Shown: piece by piece, positions 25,970-35,334 of the stretch | How the letters are laid out: each line of letters opens with the position of its first letter | Numbering within the stretch: position 1 is the stretch's first letter | Source of the DNA: Acidobacteriota bacterium | GTDB taxonomy: Bacteria > Acidobacteriota > Terriglobia > Acidiferrales > UBA7541 | Assembly (NCBI GenBank): GCA_003225315.1 | Contig: QHZD01000039.1 | Span: forward strand, 26,330 to 90,329 | DNA: 64,000 nucleotides | Direction of reading: 5' to 3' | Notes under the pieces: model-generated | Database searches by the model: none | What the model was told of the DNA's origin: nothing | Seen by the model: the letters and a program-made list of their open reading frames with translations, nothing else | Translations under genes and position numbers: made by a program

Positions 25970-26215
25970 TGGGGTTGCGCCAGAACCGTGTCCTACGGGA
26001 GACAGTGTCCGTTCCCGTGTGTGCGGAGTACCAAGATGAGCCACCGCCGGGCGACCTCCCTTCGGGTAGACCGTTCGTGCGGGGGCCTAGTACGGAAGGA
26101 ACATTGACGGTAGAACGTCAATGTTGAAAACTGTCTGCTGTGTAGTGGGTTCCAAGATTGTTGTAGCCTTCCCCAAGGCAGAACCCCGGCAAAACCGGGG
26201 TAACAGTCGACCGGG
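25965..26215 (+). ncRNA. Candidate structured RNA or 5' leader between alaS and the transglycosylase gene
   Basis: A perfect TATAAT (25965-25970) overlaps the alaS stop and is followed by about 250 bases without a gene that are full of potential stems. Hairpins seen: a 10-bp stem AACATTGACG (26100-26109) with its complement at 26116-26125; GCCTT/AAGGC around CCCC (26166-26179); ACCCCGG/CCGGGGT around CAAAA (26183-26201). A longer-range pairing GUUCC (26011-26015) with GGAAC (26098-26102) competes with the first hairpin. No T-run terminator is visible, and the stretch runs to the ATG at 26224, so a structured leader is as likely as a free RNA. It does not fit the 6S, RNase P, tmRNA, SRP or main riboswitch consensus sequences I know. 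Confidence 0.45.
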
Positions 26216-26223
26216 CTAATGGA

Positions 26224-26415
26224 ATGACGAGACGCACGGCAATCACGGCAGGGCTAATTAGGACCACGCTGGCTTTTTGCGCGATTTTCTTCGCATCGTT
26301 TTTCGCGAAAGGTGCGAACGCGCAGATCGCCAAGGTCCTGAATGATGACGGCCGGCAATTTTTCGTGAACGCCGAACCGCCATCGCCGAAGCTCTCTGCC
26401 GCGAATCTACTTGCC
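26224..26415 (+). pseudogene. Frameshifted N-terminal part of a lytic transglycosylase
   Basis: This frame starts MTRRTAITAGLIRTTLAFCA, a signal peptide ending at GANAQ, and continues IAKVLNDDGRQFFVNAEPP. That is a small domain of the type often found before SLT domains, and the C-terminal end of the next frame (DVTPEGRIVFTNE) echoes it. After about 26415 this frame turns into low-quality sequence, while the catalytic domain continues one frame over. The two pieces therefore look like one gene broken by a one- or two-base indel, or by an assembly error. Confidence 0.65.
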
Positions 26416-26935
26416 CTCCGAAACTTCTTTTACGGGACGCAGCCGTCTGGCCCTGGACATGGGCCGCGACGGCGTCGAAAAAATCGTACGAGAAGCGGCG
26501 GACCGCCATCGCGTGGATCCTGCACTGGTCCGCGCGGTGATCGAAACGGAGTCGAACTGGAATCCCAAGGCGTGGTCGCACAAGGGCGCCGGCGGATTGA
26601 TGCAGTTGATTCCCACGACGGCACAACGATATGGAGCCTATGACGTGTTCGACCCGCAACAAAATATCGACGCCGGGGTTAAACATTTGAAGTGGTTGCT
26701 AGAACGATACAATGGCAACCTTGACCTGGCCCTGGCGGCGTACAATGCGGGTGAGGGTGCTGTGGACAAGGTTCACGGCGTCCCCGCGTACCGAGAGACG
26801 CGGAACTATGTGCAGAAAGTACAGAACGCCTACTTCCGGCCGGGCTCGGGACGTCTTGCTGGCGCTTACGTCGGTTCCCACGCGATCCACAAAGACGTCA
26901 CGCCAGAAGGCCGCATCGTATTCACCAACGAATAG
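26411..26935 (+). CDS. Lytic murein transglycosylase, SLT domain (frame-separated from its signal peptide)
   Basis: A 174-residue goose-type lysozyme-like SLT domain that cleaves the MurNAc-GlcNAc bond in peptidoglycan with formation of 1,6-anhydro-MurNAc. The catalytic glutamate is in ALVRAVIETESNWNP. GAGGLMQLIPTTAQRYG and LALAAYNAGEGAV are the other SLT motifs. The frame has only a TTG start (26411) and no signal peptide of its own. The exported N-terminus is encoded in the preceding frame at 26224-26415, so the enzyme would reach the periplasm only if the frame is restored. A large amidase gene with a related role in cell-wall turnover follows on the same strand. Confidence 0.85.
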   Translation: MPSETSFTGRSRLALDMGRDGVEKIVREAADRHRVDPALVRAVIETESNWNPKAWSHKGAGGLMQLIPTTAQRYGAYDVFDPQQNIDAGVKHLKWLLERYNGNLDLALAAYNAGEGAVDKVHGVPAYRETRNYVQKVQNAYFRPGSGRLAGAYVGSHAIHKDVTPEGRIVFTNE

Positions 26936-27092
26936 AAAGAGCTGCTCGTGGTTGGCAGCTGGCTATTTTTCCGGGAGCCGGAATTTGGGTCTCGGAAGTT
27001 TGATTTTTTCGGCGTTTGTTTTTTCTGAGGTTTGATTTTTTTCTGAAGTGCGTGGCGGTTTCTCGGCTACAAGGTTTGGGGGATGCGGGCTG

Positions 27093-29324
27093 ATGTTTTT
27101 GGCGGAAAACAATTCGCGGATCAGGTTCGCCCGTCTTTCGCCGATTTTTGCCGCGTTAAGCGCCGCGCTGTTTTTTGTTTCTGCGGCACAGGCGAAAACG
27201 AATGCGGAAGCCGCCGCCACCGCGTCGCTGAAGCGCCAGTCGGCGACAGCGCAATTTGCGCGAGCCGAAGAGCAGCGCGCGGCGCTGAACAGCAAACCCC
27301 CCGAAAAACGCACGCTTGCGGATTACAAACAAGCGGTTTTGGTTTATCGCCGCGTAGCCATGATTACGCCGCGGGCTCCGGAAGTTCCCGATTCCCTGCT
27401 GGCCGTTGCGGAACTTTACACCGAAATGGGCGACCGTTTTGGACGCGCTTACTATCAGTCGGCCGTGGACACTTACCAATTCCTGATTCGCGAATATCCG
27501 ACGAGCAAGTATTGCCAGGATGCGATTCTGCGAACGGCGAAGTTGCAGCGCGAGCATTTGGGGGATTCGGGGCTGGCGAAGAAAACTTATGAAGATTTCC
27601 TGAAACGCTATCCGCGTTCCCCGAGAAAACGCGAAGCGCAAGAAGCGCTGGCGGAATTGGCTCTGCTGCGGAACGGCGACGTACCGCCCGACGCGAACAG
27701 TGCGGCTTCGAATGCAAAGACGGCATGGTCAAGTATTGAGGAACCGCGCGCGGAGGCGCCAGCACACTCCGGCGGCAAGTCCGCAAGCAGCAAAGGATCA
27801 CGCGGGATCCCGCAGGTGCAGCGGATTCGCGCGGCTGTCAACGGCGATGCCACGCGGGTGACTATCGATCTCGATGACAGCGTGCAATACACTTCCGGGC
27901 GCATCGCGAGTCCTGAGCGCATCTTTTTTGATTTGCATTCGGCCCGGCTGACGCCGGAAGCGGCGCGCGCGAATATCCACGTGGACGGCGGCCTGCTGCT
28001 GGCGGTGCGCGTGGCGCAAAATCACAACGGCGTGGTGCGCGTGGTGCTGGACGTAGACAGAGTTAAGAATTATGCCGCTTCGCTGTCCGGCAATCCGCCG
28101 CAGCTTTTGATTGATTTATTTGGGGACTCTTCGGCAGCTGTGCCGGTACGAACTGCAATAGGGAAGCCCGCGCAGGAAGCTGGCGCGGAAGACGCGAACA
28201 AGAGCGCGGCGGCCGGCGGCGGAATGCAAACCGCTCAGAATGGTTCGGGAAAGGAACCGCCGGCGGAAACTACTTCTCCTTTGCAAAAGATAGTGGCGAA
28301 TGCGAAGAGCGCCATAAATACGACGATCAACGGCGGCGCGGTTAACGCTGGCGCGACTAACGGAGGTTCAGTTGGCGGAAGTAACGGCTCAAGCGCGGGG
28401 GATAGTTCTTCCGCGGTGGCGCGCAATGCGCCTCTGGCCGCGAAAAACTCCAAGTCGACACCATTGAAAACAGCGGCTGCAGGCGCGAAGCCGGACTTGG
28501 TCCGGCCAGCAAGCACGCCACAGCCAACGCGCGACGGCCAGTCCACGCTGACCCGCACGCTGGGCTTGAAGATTGGAAGAATTGTGATCGATGCTGGCCA
28601 CGGCGGCCACGATACGGGAACGATTGGCCCAACGGGCTTGATGGAAAAAGACCTGTGCCTGGACGTGGCGCTGCGGCTGGGGAAAATTATCGAGCAGCGG
28701 CTGCCGGGCGCGGACGTGGTGTACACGCGTTCGGATGACACGTTTGTTCCGCTGGAAGAGCGGACAAACATGGCGAACCAGGCCAAAGCGGACCTGTTTA
28801 TTTCCATTCATGCGAATTCGAGCCGGGACCATGGGGCGCGCGGCATAGAGACGTATTACTTGAACCTGAAAGGCTCGGCGGAAGCGATGGAAGTGGCGGC
28901 GCGCGAGAACGCCACGGCACAAGGAGGCGTGCACGACCTCCAGGACCTGGTGCTGAAAATCACGAGGACGGAAAAGATTGACGAGTCCAGGGAACTTGCC
29001 GAGGATATCCAGGATTCCCTTTCGAGGCGGATTCAAAAGACCAACAACCCGGTGAAGAACCGCGGGGTGCGCAAAGCTCCTTTCGTAGTGCTGATTGGCG
29101 CGGCCATGCCGTCGATCCTGACGGAGATATCTTTCCTGAGCAATCCGGCGGACGAACAATTGCTAAAGAAGCCCGAACAGCGGCAAAAAGTGGCGGAAGG
29201 GCTTTACCAGGGCATGGCCAGCTACCTGGAAAGTATGAACAGCGTGACCATGAATCTGCCCGCTAAACCAGGGGCCGTGCGTCCAGCCGCGGCAGCTGTT
29301 GAACAATCTCGCAACCAAAACTAG
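27093..29324 (+). CDS. N-acetylmuramoyl-L-alanine amidase with TPR and AMIN domains
   Basis: A periplasmic zinc amidase of 743 residues that cuts the bond between N-acetylmuramic acid and the stem peptide, usually at the division site. Order of parts: signal peptide to about 34 (FFVSAAQA); TPR-like helices at about 80-190; an AMIN domain at about 240-335 (VQRIRAAVNGDATRVTIDL), which binds peptidoglycan or the envelope; a low-complexity linker; and amidase_3 at about 500-715. The zinc ligands are His in IVIDAGHGGHD, Glu in LEERTNMAN and His in SIHANSS. The catalytic Glu is in LTEISFLSN. I chose ATG 27093 over a GTG at 27048 because it leads directly into the signal peptide. Confidence 0.92.
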   Translation: MFLAENNSRIRFARLSPIFAALSAALFFVSAAQAKTNAEAAATASLKRQSATAQFARAEEQRAALNSKPPEKRTLADYKQAVLVYRRVAMITPRAPEVPDSLLAVAELYTEMGDRFGRAYYQSAVDTYQFLIREYPTSKYCQDAILRTAKLQREHLGDSGLAKKTYEDFLKRYPRSPRKREAQEALAELALLRNGDVPPDANSAASNAKTAWSSIEEPRAEAPAHSGGKSASSKGSRGIPQVQRIRAAVNGDATRVTIDLDDSVQYTSGRIASPERIFFDLHSARLTPEAARANIHVDGGLLLAVRVAQNHNGVVRVVLDVDRVKNYAASLSGNPPQLLIDLFGDSSAAVPVRTAIGKPAQEAGAEDANKSAAAGGGMQTAQNGSGKEPPAETTSPLQKIVANAKSAINTTINGGAVNAGATNGGSVGGSNGSSAGDSSSAVARNAPLAAKNSKSTPLKTAAAGAKPDLVRPASTPQPTRDGQSTLTRTLGLKIGRIVIDAGHGGHDTGTIGPTGLMEKDLCLDVALRLGKIIEQRLPGADVVYTRSDDTFVPLEERTNMANQAKADLFISIHANSSRDHGARGIETYYLNLKGSAEAMEVAARENATAQGGVHDLQDLVLKITRTEKIDESRELAEDIQDSLSRRIQKTNNPVKNRGVRKAPFVVLIGAAMPSILTEISFLSNPADEQLLKKPEQRQKVAEGLYQGMASYLESMNSVTMNLPAKPGAVRPAAAAVEQSRNQN

Positions 29325-29350
29325 TCTGTTGGTGTCTAATAGAAGCCGGG

Positions 29351-30448
29351 ATGCAAAAATTTCGTTTTATTGCTGCGTTGTCTCTGGCGCTTGCCGCCTC
29401 GCCGTATTTGTCCGCTCAGCGGCAACAGAAGCTGCCCACGCATTTCGCCGGTTGGTCCGGCCAGCCAAGTCCGATGTGGGTGGAAACGGAAGCTGCGCCA
29501 GATTATTTAGACCTGTGGAAGGAAACCGGGCGCGCGCCCGGAGAATTCTGCGAGTACTCCTCCGGCGGCGCCAAAATCCAAGTAAATCTGCAGAAGTATC
29601 ATGATCCCAGCAGCGCGTACGAAATGTATACCGCGCTGATCCGACCGGAAATGCATCCATCGACACTGAACAGGACTTCGGCCGTGGATGGCGACCGGCT
29701 GTTTGTCCTGGTGGGGAGTTCCATTCTGGAGGTACGGCCGGCGCCGGCTATTTCCACAGCGGATTTGGTAACACTGGTGAACGCGGTGAGCGCGCATGCC
29801 GACCAGACGCCGCTGCCGCCGATTCGAACGTACCTGCCGCGGGGATTCAGCGACGGGACGCAAAGATATGCGCGAGGGCTGGCGGCATTCCAGAATGCCA
29901 TTGCCGCGCTAAAGCGGGATGAGTTCGCGAACCTGGCGAGCGAAGCTGGATTCGACATGAACGCGGAAGCGATGCTGGCGCAATACCGCGAAGGAAAAGA
30001 GGAAGCAGTGCTGCTACTGCTCGTCTATCCCACGCCGCAACTCGCGGAGCAACATTTGCGGCATTTGGAGCAGGCGATTTCGCCCGCGGCGAAGCAAGCA
30101 GGAACCAGCATCGAACGCAAAGCGTCGCTGCTTTCCGTGGTATTGAAGCCATCCTCGGCGAAGTATGGCGATTCGCTGCGCCGGGCGGTGAATTACGAAA
30201 CGGAAGTGACCTGGAACGAGCCGCACCAGACGGTCACCGACCCACCGCTGATCAACAGACTTGTCGTGATTATCCTCGCGACAATCTTGTTCATGGTGGC
30301 CGCCGTGGTGCTGGGCGCGGCGTTTGGCGGCGTGCGCTTGCTGACGAAAAGGCTTTTTCCGGGGAAGGTTTTTGACCGGCCGGAGCAGATGGACGTGCTG
30401 CAACTCGGACTTTCCAGCAAGAGAATCGATTCCCGCGATTTTTATTGA
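29351..30448 (+). CDS. Exported membrane-anchored protein, DUF6599-like
   Basis: A 365-residue protein with a signal peptide (FIAALSLALAASPYLSAQ) and one C-terminal transmembrane helix at about 303-328 (VVIILATILFMVAAVVLGAA) with a short cytoplasmic tail. The periplasmic part has two similar halves of about 130 residues each; the first includes FCEYSSGGAKIQVNLQKYHDPSSAYEMYTAL. It resembles a family annotated as DUF6599 in Acidobacteriota; that match is from memory and moderately sure. It follows the amidase by 26 bases and is probably in the same operon, so an envelope role is plausible. The biochemical function is unknown. Confidence 0.75.
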   Translation: MQKFRFIAALSLALAASPYLSAQRQQKLPTHFAGWSGQPSPMWVETEAAPDYLDLWKETGRAPGEFCEYSSGGAKIQVNLQKYHDPSSAYEMYTALIRPEMHPSTLNRTSAVDGDRLFVLVGSSILEVRPAPAISTADLVTLVNAVSAHADQTPLPPIRTYLPRGFSDGTQRYARGLAAFQNAIAALKRDEFANLASEAGFDMNAEAMLAQYREGKEEAVLLLLVYPTPQLAEQHLRHLEQAISPAAKQAGTSIERKASLLSVVLKPSSAKYGDSLRRAVNYETEVTWNEPHQTVTDPPLINRLVVIILATILFMVAAVVLGAAFGGVRLLTKRLFPGKVFDRPEQMDVLQLGLSSKRIDSRDFY

Positions 30449-30740
30449 GTGTCGACTGCGGAAGAATGGGCCCGGCGAGCCAGCTGCCGGCGGGGTACAA
30501 TTGACACGGTGGCTTCTGAGGCGCAGATTGCCGCAGGCTCGCAATGCAACTCGCGAAAAATAACGCATTTCCCTCGTTGGCGTCTAATCTAGTCTTGGGT
30601 GTGCCTAACTTTATGAGCAGAACCGGGCCTCACAAACTTCAGAGGTGCGTGCAGGGCGTGACGTCGACTATGGGCTGTTGGGCTCGGCCCGCAATATACC
30701 CTTGGCTGGTAGCGTATAGACAAACGAGGGGAGGCTAAAA

Positions 30741-31907
30741 ATGAAGTTGAAGGTCGGATTTCTGTATGTCCTACCGTTGTTTGGCTTGCAAATCGCAGCT
30801 TTGGGTTGTAACCGAGCGAATCCCCAAGCTGCAGGTCCTCAACTCCCGCCTCCGCCCCTAGTGAGTGTAGTCAAGGCGCAAGCCCAAGATGTGCCCGTGT
30901 ACCTCGACGAGATCGGCAAGAGCTTCGCTTTCGAGTCGGTTACCGTAACCCCGCAAGTCGGCGGCCGCATTACGCAAAGGCAATTCCAGGATGGCGCTGA
31001 TCTGGCCAAAGGGCAGTTGCTCTTTGTGATTGATCCGCGTCCGTATCAAGCCCAGCTCGATTCGGCAAAGGGCACTTTGGCCCAAGCAAAAGCGGCGCTC
31101 GAACTCGCGAAAGTAGAGTTCGCGCGCAGCTCGGAGCTATTCAACTCGAAGGTCATCGCAAAGCAGGATTATGACGCCAAAAAGAGCACCGTCGCCGTCG
31201 ATCAGGCGCAGGTGGAATCGGCGGAAGCGGCCCTCGAAACCGCCCAGCTCAACCTGGAGTATTGTTATATTCAATCGCCCATCCAAGGGCGTGCCGGCGC
31301 ACGACTCGTTGACGTCGGAAACGTGGTGCAGGCGAACACAACAGGGTTGTTGCTAATCCAGCGCCTGGACCCCATTTATGCGGACTTCACGATAACTGAG
31401 CGCGACCTCCCCAATGTGCAAAAAGAGATGACCCGCGGAACGCTAAAGACCTTGGTGAGGCTGCCCTCCGATCCGGAAGAGCACGTCCGCGGCGGTAAGC
31501 TCACATTTCTCGATAACACCGTCCAGAACGGCACCGGCACGGTCTTTTTGCGCGCCACCATCTCCAACCCCGATCACCATTTCTGGCCGGGGCAATTTCT
31601 CAACGTCAGGCTAGTCCTGGCAACGCAGAAGGGGGCGGTGCTGATCCCCAACCAAGCCACACAGATCAGCCAAAAGGGTTCCTTCGTCTACGTGGTGAAA
31701 CCCGACAACACCGCGGACCTTCGACTCGTGACCTTAGGCCAGCGGCAAGGCGATAACGTGGTGATTACCCAAGGTGTCGCCGCGGGTGAGAACGTCATCA
31801 TGGCCGGCCAGATGACCGTAGCTCCGAACAGCAAGGTGCGCGTGGATACCGCCGGCGCGGGACCTGCAGGGGGCACGCCGGCGGATGCGCCGGCGAGGGC
31901 AAAGTAA
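30741..31907 (+). CDS. RND efflux pump periplasmic adaptor (MdtA/AcrA type)
   Basis: A membrane fusion protein of 388 residues that connects an RND permease to an outer-membrane channel. It is probably a lipoprotein: the hydrophobic N-terminus ends in AALGC, with Cys23 as the acylation site. The barrel-sandwich and lipoyl halves flank a coiled-coil hairpin at about 105-170 (QAKAALELAKVEFARSSELF and following). The typical YCYIQSPIQGRAG comes after it, and the membrane-proximal domain is near 300-370. A GGGGAGG lies 6 bases before the ATG. It is followed 15 bases later by the permease gene. No outer-membrane channel (TolC-like) gene is in the operon. Confidence 0.93.
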   Translation: MKLKVGFLYVLPLFGLQIAALGCNRANPQAAGPQLPPPPLVSVVKAQAQDVPVYLDEIGKSFAFESVTVTPQVGGRITQRQFQDGADLAKGQLLFVIDPRPYQAQLDSAKGTLAQAKAALELAKVEFARSSELFNSKVIAKQDYDAKKSTVAVDQAQVESAEAALETAQLNLEYCYIQSPIQGRAGARLVDVGNVVQANTTGLLLIQRLDPIYADFTITERDLPNVQKEMTRGTLKTLVRLPSDPEEHVRGGKLTFLDNTVQNGTGTVFLRATISNPDHHFWPGQFLNVRLVLATQKGAVLIPNQATQISQKGSFVYVVKPDNTADLRLVTLGQRQGDNVVITQGVAAGENVIMAGQMTVAPNSKVRVDTAGAGPAGGTPADAPARAK

Positions 31908-31922
31908 TGGGAACGAAGATCC

Positions 31923-34900
31923 ATGAATCTGTCTGAACCATTTATTCGCCGCCCGGTGATGACCGCGGTGCTGACGATCTCGGCCATCGTTTTTGGCGTA
32001 CTCGCTTATTTTGTCTTGCCGGTCAATGACTTGCCCGCTGTCGACTATCCCGTCATTCAAGTTAACGTAGGTTATCCCGGCGCAACGCCAGAGACCATGG
32101 CGAACAACGTGGCCACCCCGCTCGAGCGTCAGTTCATGCAGATTCCCGGCCTTGAGTTGGTGACCTCTAACAGTGGACAAGGGCACTCGAGTTTCGTCCT
32201 GCAGTTCGATCTCTCCAAGAGTGTAGATGCTGCGGCAACCGACGTTCAGGCGGCCATTACGCGCGCGACGGCGCAACTTCCCGTGGATTTACCGAGCCCG
32301 CCCACCTTCACCAAAACCAATCCGAACGACCAGCCCATCATGTACGTCGGGATCACCAGTGACAGCGCCACGCAGGGCCAGCTCTTCGACTATGCCAATA
32401 CGCAAGTCGGCGAGCGCATCAGCATTCTCCCTGGCGTGAGCCAAGTGGCCGTGTACGGCGCTCAGTCCGCAGTGCGCATCAAGGCCGACCCTTCCGCGAT
32501 GGCCGCGCGCAGTCTAACCATTGATGATTTGACGGCGGCGCTGAAGAACGGCACCAGCTCCACGGGAGCGGGCCAATTTGACGGCGCGCATCACACCTTC
32601 TTGCTTCAGCCCGAAGGGCAGCTCAGCGAAGCGCATCAGTATGAAGATTTAATCGTCAGGCAAGGCAACGGCGCTCCGGTCTATCTGAAAGACGTCGCAA
32701 CTGTAAAAAACGGATTGCAAGACGAACGCATCAGCATGCGTTTTTGGTATCGCGGACACGAGGTTCCGGCCGCTACGGTGGTCGTTGCGGTTTTCCGGCG
32801 CGCGGGATCAAACGCCGTCGAAGTTGCCAAATCCATCCGCGACCTCCTTCCCACGGTGCAGGCCCAGCTCCCAAGTTCTGTTGGAATCGTTCCCATTTAT
32901 GACCGTTCGCAAAGCATCGTGAACAGCGTCAAGGATGTTCAGGCGACGCTGTTCATCGCGTTCGCCTTGGTTGTCCTGGTGATCTTTATTTTTCTAGGCC
33001 GCGTGCGCGACACCTTGATACCGGTTGTGGCGCTGCCCCTCTCCCTCCTGCTCACCTTCGTGGTCATGAACATCCTAGGCTACAGCCTGGACAACCTGTC
33101 CTTAATGGCCCTGACGCTGGCCATCGGATTCTTGGTCGATGACGCCATCGTCTTCCTGGAGAATACCGTTCGCCTCATGGAGAGCGGCCTCGGTGCCCTC
33201 GAAGCCGCCCTGCAATCCGCCAGGGAAATCAGCTTCACGATTCTCGCCATGACCATTTCCCTAGCCGCCGTATTCCTCCCGCTGGTCTTTATGAGCGGCC
33301 TGGTGGGGCGCATTTTTCGCGAGTTCTCCATCACCATCATCGTTTCGATTTTTGCCAGCGGCATCGTTTCGCTGACGCTCACGCCCTTGATGTGTTCCGG
33401 CCTGCTTCGGGAGCGCGGAGAGCGGGCGGAGAGGAACTGGATCGAGCGCGTCATCGGCGGCGCAGAAAAAAGCGTACTAGCCGTCTATGGGCGCTCGTTG
33501 TGGTTTTTCCTTCGGTATCGCTGGATTTCCCTGGCGATTTGGGTGGTTTGTCTGCTGGGAACCGGCTATCTTTTCTATATCGTCCCGAAGGCCTTCCTCC
33601 CCATCGGCGACAGTTCCTTCGCCCTCGGCGTGTTCATCGCTCAGGAGGGTACGTCGCACTACGAAATGCATACCCACCAAATAGAGGTCGAGGACGTCCT
33701 CCATGCCAACCCCGCCGTGGACATGACCTTCACCATGAGCGGCAACAATTCATTTTTCCCCGCCAACCAAGGCCTGGTGCTCGCGTTCCTGAAGGCTCCC
33801 GATAAGCGTCCTCCCATTCAGGTCGTAACCGGGCAGTTGATGGGGCAGTTGAACTCTAAGATCCCCGGTCTGCTGACATTTCTCAAGCCCCAGCCCGTCC
33901 TGCAGATCAGCACCGGAGCCACGGCGCAGTTGCAGGGCCAGTTTGCTTATTCCATTTCCGGGATCGATCCGAACGAGGTCTATGCCAGCTCAGGAACCCT
34001 GATGCGCAAAATGTTCGAGTTCCCGGGGTTCCTCTTTGTCAACTCCGACCTGTTCAACCATACCCCGAATCTGCAGGTCGACATCCTCCGCGAGCAATCC
34101 AAGACCTACGGCGTCTCCGAGACGAGGGTTCTCAACCTCCTGCACCAAGCGTACGCGCAGAACTACGTCTATCTCATCAAGAAGCCCACCGACCAATACC
34201 AGGTGATCCTGGAAGTTGCCGACGAGCAGCGTTCCGAGCCTCAGGATCTTCATCTGCTGTACATCAAGAGCGACGACGGCTCGCGCATGGTTCCGCTCAA
34301 CGCCCTAGCGACTTGGCACCCGATGTTGGGCCCGCAATCCGTCAATCACATCAACCAATTCACGAGCGCCACCCTGTTCTTCAACTTGAAGCCAGGCTAT
34401 TCCATCGGGCAGGCAACTGATTTCGTGGAGAAGGCTGCGAAGCAAGTCTTGCCGGCGGGAATTCGCGGCGAGTTCCGGGGTGAAGCGCTTACGTTCCGCG
34501 ACACGGTATCGAGCCTTACCATCCTCATGTTTCTCGCGGTCTTTGTCATGTACGTGATTTTGGCCATTTTGTACGAGAGCTACTTGCATCCGATCACCGT
34601 GCTCTCCTCGTTGCCGGTTGCGCTCGTCGGTGGCCTCCTGACCCTGTGGCTGTTTGGCGCCGAGGCTTCTTTATACGGGTTCATCGGCATGTTCATGCTC
34701 ATGGGCATCGTGAAGAAAAACGGAATCATGGTCGTGGACTTCGCGCAACAGCGGGTCGAGCACGGTGTACCAGACGATCAAGCAATTCACGACGCCAGCA
34801 TGGAGCGCTTCCGTCCCATCATGATGACCACCATGGCCGCGCTCATGGGAGCGCTGCCGATCGCCCTTGGCTACGGGACAGATGGCGCTTCACGCCGGCC

Positions 34901-35084
34901 GCTGGGGCTCGTTGTGGTCGGTGGGCTGATTGTGTCGCAGTTCATCACCCTTTTCATTACTCCGGCGATCTATCTCTACCTCGAAGAGTTCCAGGAAAAG
35001 GTCCTGGATCGCTTTGCCTTCTTCCGGGCGCGACATTCGCGGCCTGCGGACGTAGCCGTCCCGGGACATGCAACCGCGGACTAG
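31923..35084 (+). CDS. RND multidrug efflux permease (MdtB/MdtC-like)
   Basis: A proton-driven inner-membrane exporter of 1053 residues, usual length for the HAE1 group. It starts MNLSEPFIRRPVMTAVLTIS, typical of Mdt-type pumps. TM4 carries the proton-relay pair in LAIGFLVDDAIVFLEN. Large periplasmic loops follow TM1 and TM7, and the C-terminal helices include GIVKKNGIMVVDFA. Pumps of this family export drugs, bile salts, metals or own metabolites; the substrate here is not evident. It pairs with the adaptor gene upstream. Its stop is followed at once by the remnant of another RND gene (35084-35296), which suggests that a tandem copy was lost by recombination. Confidence 0.95.
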   Translation: MNLSEPFIRRPVMTAVLTISAIVFGVLAYFVLPVNDLPAVDYPVIQVNVGYPGATPETMANNVATPLERQFMQIPGLELVTSNSGQGHSSFVLQFDLSKSVDAAATDVQAAITRATAQLPVDLPSPPTFTKTNPNDQPIMYVGITSDSATQGQLFDYANTQVGERISILPGVSQVAVYGAQSAVRIKADPSAMAARSLTIDDLTAALKNGTSSTGAGQFDGAHHTFLLQPEGQLSEAHQYEDLIVRQGNGAPVYLKDVATVKNGLQDERISMRFWYRGHEVPAATVVVAVFRRAGSNAVEVAKSIRDLLPTVQAQLPSSVGIVPIYDRSQSIVNSVKDVQATLFIAFALVVLVIFIFLGRVRDTLIPVVALPLSLLLTFVVMNILGYSLDNLSLMALTLAIGFLVDDAIVFLENTVRLMESGLGALEAALQSAREISFTILAMTISLAAVFLPLVFMSGLVGRIFREFSITIIVSIFASGIVSLTLTPLMCSGLLRERGERAERNWIERVIGGAEKSVLAVYGRSLWFFLRYRWISLAIWVVCLLGTGYLFYIVPKAFLPIGDSSFALGVFIAQEGTSHYEMHTHQIEVEDVLHANPAVDMTFTMSGNNSFFPANQGLVLAFLKAPDKRPPIQVVTGQLMGQLNSKIPGLLTFLKPQPVLQISTGATAQLQGQFAYSISGIDPNEVYASSGTLMRKMFEFPGFLFVNSDLFNHTPNLQVDILREQSKTYGVSETRVLNLLHQAYAQNYVYLIKKPTDQYQVILEVADEQRSEPQDLHLLYIKSDDGSRMVPLNALATWHPMLGPQSVNHINQFTSATLFFNLKPGYSIGQATDFVEKAAKQVLPAGIRGEFRGEALTFRDTVSSLTILMFLAVFVMYVILAILYESYLHPITVLSSLPVALVGGLLTLWLFGAEASLYGFIGMFMLMGIVKKNGIMVVDFAQQRVEHGVPDDQAIHDASMERFRPIMMTTMAALMGALPIALGYGTDGASRRPLGLVVVGGLIVSQFITLFITPAIYLYLEEFQEKVLDRFAFFRARHSRPADVAVPGHATAD

Positions 35085-35296
35085 GGACTTCGCTGGCGTT
35101 CATTCTTGGTGTTGTGCCGCTGGTGCTGGCGCAGGGGACCGGACGAGCGGGACGCATTTCCGTCGGTGCAACCGTCTTTGGCGGAATGATTGCCGCGACG
35201 ACGCTGAACCTCGTTTTCATTCCCGTGCTATACGTGATCGTGCGGAGTCTCGTGCCTGGGCGCGAGGCGGTGAAGGCAATGTCGCATGCCGATTGA
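35084..35296 (+). pseudogene. C-terminal remnant of a second RND permease
   Basis: Directly after the stop of the complete permease a different frame encodes GTSLAFILGVVPLVLAQGTG, then FGGMIAATTLNLVFIPVLYV and a basic tail to a stop at 35296. This is the last helix pair (TM11-TM12) of an HAE1 pump of a different subtype from the neighbour, where the same region reads differently. It has no start codon or upstream domain, so it is a leftover from gene fusion or deletion. Confidence 0.85.
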
Positions 35297-35334
35297 GTTT
35301 TTGTTACGATTCCGTCTGGCATGAGGATTCAGTC

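Noticed and set aside
25975..26215. 6S RNA or c-di-AMP riboswitch identity for the segment after alaS
   Set aside because: The 5' and 3' ends do not pair as in 6S RNA, and the conserved words of the c-di-AMP riboswitch are missing; kept only as an unnamed structured candidate.
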